Shown one piece after another: positions 60,877 to 64,000 of a stretch of DNA of 64,000 nucleotides. Source of the stretch: JABDIP01 sp965212545 (lineage in GTDB: Bacteria; Pseudomonadota; Alphaproteobacteria; DSM-16000; Inquilinaceae); NCBI GenBank assembly GCA_965212545.1, contig CBDBVB010000037.1:60827-124826 (forward strand), written 5' to 3'. The position numbers and the translations under genes are program-made. Position 1 is the first letter of the stretch. Every line of letters begins with the position of its first letter. Below the pieces are notes generated by a model. It saw only the letters and a list, made by a program, of their open reading frames with translations, was not told the origin of the DNA and did no database searches.

Positions 60877-62301
60877 CGGACGGTCCCGACATCGCCGTTA
60901 TCGGCCACACCAACACCGGCAAGACCAGCCTGATGCGCACCCTGACCCGGCAGCGTGATTTCGGTGAGATCTCCGCCCACCCGGCAACCACCCGCCATGT
61001 CGAGCTGGCCGACCTGGCGGTGGCCGGGCACTCGGTCCTGCGCCTGTACGACACCCCCGGATTCGAGGATTCAAGCGGGTTGCTGGCCCATCTGGAACAA
61101 GTGAAGACGGCAAGCGGCGAGGACTGGATCGAGGCCATCGAGGCCTTCGTGCGCGAGCCGGACCTGCAGGCCGAATTCGCCCAGGAGGCGAAGGCGCTGA
61201 AACAGATTCTGGCCTCCGACGTCCTGCTCTACGTCATCGATGTGCGCGACCCGGTCCGCGCCAAGCACCGCGACGAGTTGGAGGTGATCGGCCGGTGCGC
61301 CCGGCCGGTGCTGCCGGTGCTGAACTTTCCTGACCTCCGACGAGACGCAGGAGGCGAACTGGCGGGAGCAACTGGCGCGGGTCAACATGCACGCCATCGT
61401 CGCCTTCGATACCGTGGTCTATCGCGAGGCCGACGAACTCACCCTCTACGCCAAGATCGCCAACCTGTCGGACGCCTTCGCGCCGCAGTTGGAACAGCTG
61501 ATGGCCGAGCTCAAGGCGGCCCGCGCCAAGCTGCGCCGGGCCTCTGCGTTGATCGTGGCCGACCTCGTGGTCGACGTTGCGGCCGCCCGGCGCCGCTACC
61601 CGGCCGAGGTCGAGGCGGAGGAGTCGGCCGTCGCCGAGGCGCTGAAGGACGGGATACGGCGACGCGAGCAGGAGGCCGTGACAGCGCTGCTGGGTCTGCA
61701 CCGTTTCGCGGAGAGCGACTATGCGGCGGAGACGTTGCCGGTAAGTCACGGCGCATGGCAGCAGGATCTGTTCGACGCCGCGGCGCTGGAGAAGTTCACC
61801 CTCGACACCACCAAGGCGGCGGTCACCGGTGCCACCGCCGGGCTGGCGATCGATCTGATGACCGGCGGCGTCACCCTGGGCGTGGCCGCCCTGGCCGGCG
61901 CCGGCCTAGGCGTGCTGATCGACGGCGCGCGGCGCTATGGCGGCCGCATGGTGGCGCGGGTCCGCGGCTTCGCCGACATGACGGTGGCCGAGCCGACCCT
62001 GCAGCATCTCATCGCCCGTGAAATCGCCCTGCTGAAAGCACTGATGGGCCGCGGCCACGGCGCCCAGACCCCGATCCAACACGGCGCCGGCGCGGCCGCC
62101 GGAGCGACAGCCGAATTGCGACCCTTGCTGGCGCGGGCGCGCCGAAATCCACGATGGTCGATCCTGACCGACGGCGTTACCGCGACCACGGCGTCGGCCC
62201 GAGCAACCCTCGTCCAGAAGCTTGCAGAAGCGATCGCCGCGGCGGCGGCGGAACAGGCCGACCCGGATGGCGCGTCCCTGCCCGTGCCGGTCATTGCCTG
62301 A
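60873..62301 (+). pseudogene. GTPase with DUF3482 domain, interrupted by a +1 shift
   Basis: Frames 60873-62021 (correct up to about 61328) and 61329-62301 (with a later ATG at 61387) join into one protein of about 475 residues. GTPase motifs: P-loop GHTNTGKTS, switch II/G3 DTPGFED, then LLYVIDVRDP and LPVLNF just before the break; after it TSDETQEANWREQLARVN continues the expected G4/G5 region, followed by DUF3482 helices and a glycine-rich membrane-like hairpin (ATAGLAIDLMTGGVTLGVAA). Dropping one T of the TTT at 61326-61328 (in-frame UUU followed by CCU) restores NFLTSDE. Apart from that one base, the gene looks sound. Confidence 0.78.
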
Positions 62302-62450
62302 GGCGCAGGATGGATCGGCCCATCTGACAGCCTGCGTCGAAATATCGCCGGCGGTGTCCGTTTCCGGAATGTTAGGCCTCGATTGCGAAGCTGGCCGTCC
62401 AGACCGGCCAACCCCTACCCGCGCCGATTCTCTCGTCCTGGATTGCCATC

Positions 62451-63320
62451 ATGACGCGCCGACCTGCCTCTTCCGCCGCCCAAGCCGCGCTCGCAATCGC
62501 CGCCTGCCTGATGACGGCCCCGTCCGCGTTAGCACAGACGCCAAGCGTGCAGATCACCGAGCAGGGCGGCCAGCGCTGTATCACCTCCAATGGCGTGCCG
62601 AACCACGACATCGGCACCTTCCCCAACAGCGGCAACCCGAACAGCTTCCGGAGCCAGTCGAACCGTTACTGCTTCGACGCCACGCCGTCCCGCAACGGCC
62701 GGCCGACCGAGGGAACGCCGACGGTGGGGATCGCATTGAACGGCATTCCCATCCGTCCCGGCACGGCCGACTGGTACGACGCGTCCAGTCCGCGCGGACA
62801 CAGCCGCGACAGTTCATCGGGCTGGAACCTGGAAGGCATGGGCAGCGCCGACACGCTGGGCATGGACCGGAACAACGCCCATGTCGACAATCGCGGACTC
62901 TACCACTATCACGGCGCCCCGGTCGGACTGCTCGCGGTGACCTCGTCGAGCCATATCGGCTACGCCGCCGACGGTTTCGAGATCCACTATGTCGGGCCCG
63001 AGGCGCAGCCGAGTTACGGGTTGAAATCCGGCACCCGCCCGACCGCACCCGGCGGCCGCTACGACGGACGCTATGTTCAGGACTGGCAATACCGCGCCGG
63101 CTCCGGCAACCTCGACCAATGCAATGGCGGCATGGTGAACGGCCAATACGTCTATTTCGCCACCGACAGCTATCCGTTCTACCCACGCTGCCACTGGGGC
63201 GACGTGAGCCAGGACTTCGCGGGTCCGGGCGGCGGTGGCGGTGGCGGACAGGGTGGAATCGGCCGACTTCCTCCGGGCCGGCGCCCGCCGCCGGGCCAAC
63301 GACCGCCGCCAAGGCGCTGA
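62451..63320 (+). CDS. Secreted YHYH-domain protein
   Basis: 289 residues with a signal peptide (AALAIAACLMTAPSALA). The YHYH domain is clear: NNAHVDNRGLYHYHGAPVGL in parts, followed by HIGYAADGFEIHY, and a late segment LDQCNGGMVNGQYVYFATD. The histidines and acidic residues suggest metal or small-ligand binding outside the cell. It ends in a Gly-rich then Pro/Arg-rich tail. Function of the domain is unknown. It follows the GTPase gene by about 150 bases and is likely its own unit. Confidence 0.88.
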   Translation: MTRRPASSAAQAALAIAACLMTAPSALAQTPSVQITEQGGQRCITSNGVPNHDIGTFPNSGNPNSFRSQSNRYCFDATPSRNGRPTEGTPTVGIALNGIPIRPGTADWYDASSPRGHSRDSSSGWNLEGMGSADTLGMDRNNAHVDNRGLYHYHGAPVGLLAVTSSSHIGYAADGFEIHYVGPEAQPSYGLKSGTRPTAPGGRYDGRYVQDWQYRAGSGNLDQCNGGMVNGQYVYFATDSYPFYPRCHWGDVSQDFAGPGGGGGGGQGGIGRLPPGRRPPPGQRPPPRR

Positions 63321-63518
63321 GCACGGCCCACGCAATCCCCACAGGGCTCGACCAAACGACCGTTCGACTCTAACGTATTCGGCCAGCGGGAATTCGATAG
63401 CCGCCTGACCGGCGCGGTCCTTGCGCCGGGGTCGGATGCTGACCGAAGATCGTTGTTCGATCGCCGCCCATCAGAAGGCGGCGGCACAAGAATTGTTGTT
63501 GCGGGGACAGGGGGTCGC

Positions 63519-64000
63519 TTGCCGAACGCCGTGAAGACCTATGTGCGGGTCGTCGATGCCGTGAATCGGCGGGTCGGTCGGCTGGTCATGTACATGATCT
63601 TCGTGATGATGGCGGTGATGCTGTTCTCCGCCATCTCGAAGGCTGCGGCCGGCGTCTCCTACATCTGGACGGTCGAGATCCTGGAGTTCTCGCTGGCCGC
63701 CTATTACCTGCTGGGCGGCAGTTATTCCATGCAGATGGACAGCCATGTGCGCATGGATCTGCTGTACGGAAGCTGGTCGCCGAAAGGCAAGGCGATCGCT
63801 GACGCGATCACCGTTGCCATGCTGCTGTTCTACCTCGTCTTCCTGATGGTCGGCGGTATCTCCAGCACCCATTACGCCCTGGAATACGGTCAGAAGAACT
63901 ACTCCTCCTGGGGCCCGCCGATGGCTCCGATCAAGATCATCATGTGCATCGGCATCGCGCTGATGCTGCTGCAGACGGTGGCGATCTTCTTCAAGGACCT
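63519..64000 (+). CDS. TRAP transporter small permease (DctQ type), cut by window edge
   Basis: The frame from a TTG at 63519 (AGGGGG seven bases upstream) is open to the window end, giving 160 residues. It has the four-segment DctQ/YiaM pattern: membrane segments at VMYMIFVMMAVMLFSAI, ILEFSLAAYYLLGGSYSM, AMLLFYLVFLMVGG and IKIIMCIGIALMLLQTV, with MDSHVRMDLLYG between the second and third, the family's conserved loop. It would pair with a large permease and binding protein beyond the window to import an organic acid. Confidence 0.9.
   Translation, partial: MPNAVKTYVRVVDAVNRRVGRLVMYMIFVMMAVMLFSAISKAAAGVSYIWTVEILEFSLAAYYLLGGSYSMQMDSHVRMDLLYGSWSPKGKAIADAITVAMLLFYLVFLMVGGISSTHYALEYGQKNYSSWGPPMAPIKIIMCIGIALMLLQTVAIFFKD

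Overview
The window reads as chromosomal DNA of a GC-rich alphaproteobacterium, most likely a free-living Rhodospirillales-type bacterium. This is inferred from gene content and style: a choline-sulfatase, TRAP and multi-component sugar ABC transporters, many complex histidine kinases, acyl-CoA metabolism genes, and very long antisense open frames typical of high-GC coding DNA. No ribosomal RNA, phage or CRISPR locus is present. The only RNA gene seen is one tRNA-Arg(CCU).

Layout. 1-2.7 kb: end of a receiver-domain protein, a membrane PAS histidine kinase and a secreted protein. 2.9-8.8 kb: a tightly packed plus-strand unit, VOC protein, quinone oxidoreductase, mtnA, a dimethylformamidase (DMFase) small-subunit homologue, a creatininase-family amidohydrolase and a DMFase large-subunit homologue split by a one-base shift. 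8.8-13.3 kb: minus-strand ankyrin lipoprotein, zinc-ribbon protein, BtpA-family protein and mtnK. 13.5-21.3 kb: a 270-bp MITE-like element abutting a sugar or polyol ABC transporter (two permeases, two ATPases, Tat-exported binding protein) followed by dhaK and dhaL.

21.4-36 kb: a minus-strand sensory island. It holds three secreted PilJ-N-like proteins plus the 3' remnant of a fourth, a membrane histidine kinase with a 12-residue repeat tail, a three-receiver 'kinase' whose phospho-accepting histidine is arginine, a two-receiver protein, a kinase-less paralogue of the membrane sensor, and triplicated terminators. A truncated IS1595-type transposase and two small proteins lie inside it. 34-37 kb: an acyl-CoA dehydrogenase and an APH-like phosphotransferase interleaved with two paralogous exported proteins.

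37.5-45 kb: universal stress protein, RND efflux pump, family III CoA-transferase and a citryl-CoA-lyase-like protein. 45-50 kb: tRNA, tandemly duplicated HExxH mini-proteins, lipase-like protein, histidine kinase, HSDL2-type SDR and a crotonase. 50.4-57.5 kb: a second sugar ABC transporter without its own ATPase, a frameshifted GH36 alpha-galactosidase and choline-sulfatase. 57.8-64 kb: DUF2914 and DUF6356 proteins, an Lrp/AsnC regulator with a palindrome over its start codon, a DUF2868/DUF3482-GTPase pair (the GTPase frameshifted), a YHYH protein and the start of a TRAP transporter.

The strongest candidates for undescribed biology are the sensory island with its histidine-less kinase, and the mtnA-linked DMFase/creatininase cassette. 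Three otherwise intact genes each carry a single +1 shift in a short homopolymer. Sequencing error must be excluded before calling them pseudogenes or frameshifting sites. All family assignments come from reading motifs and remembered family features; no database search was run.
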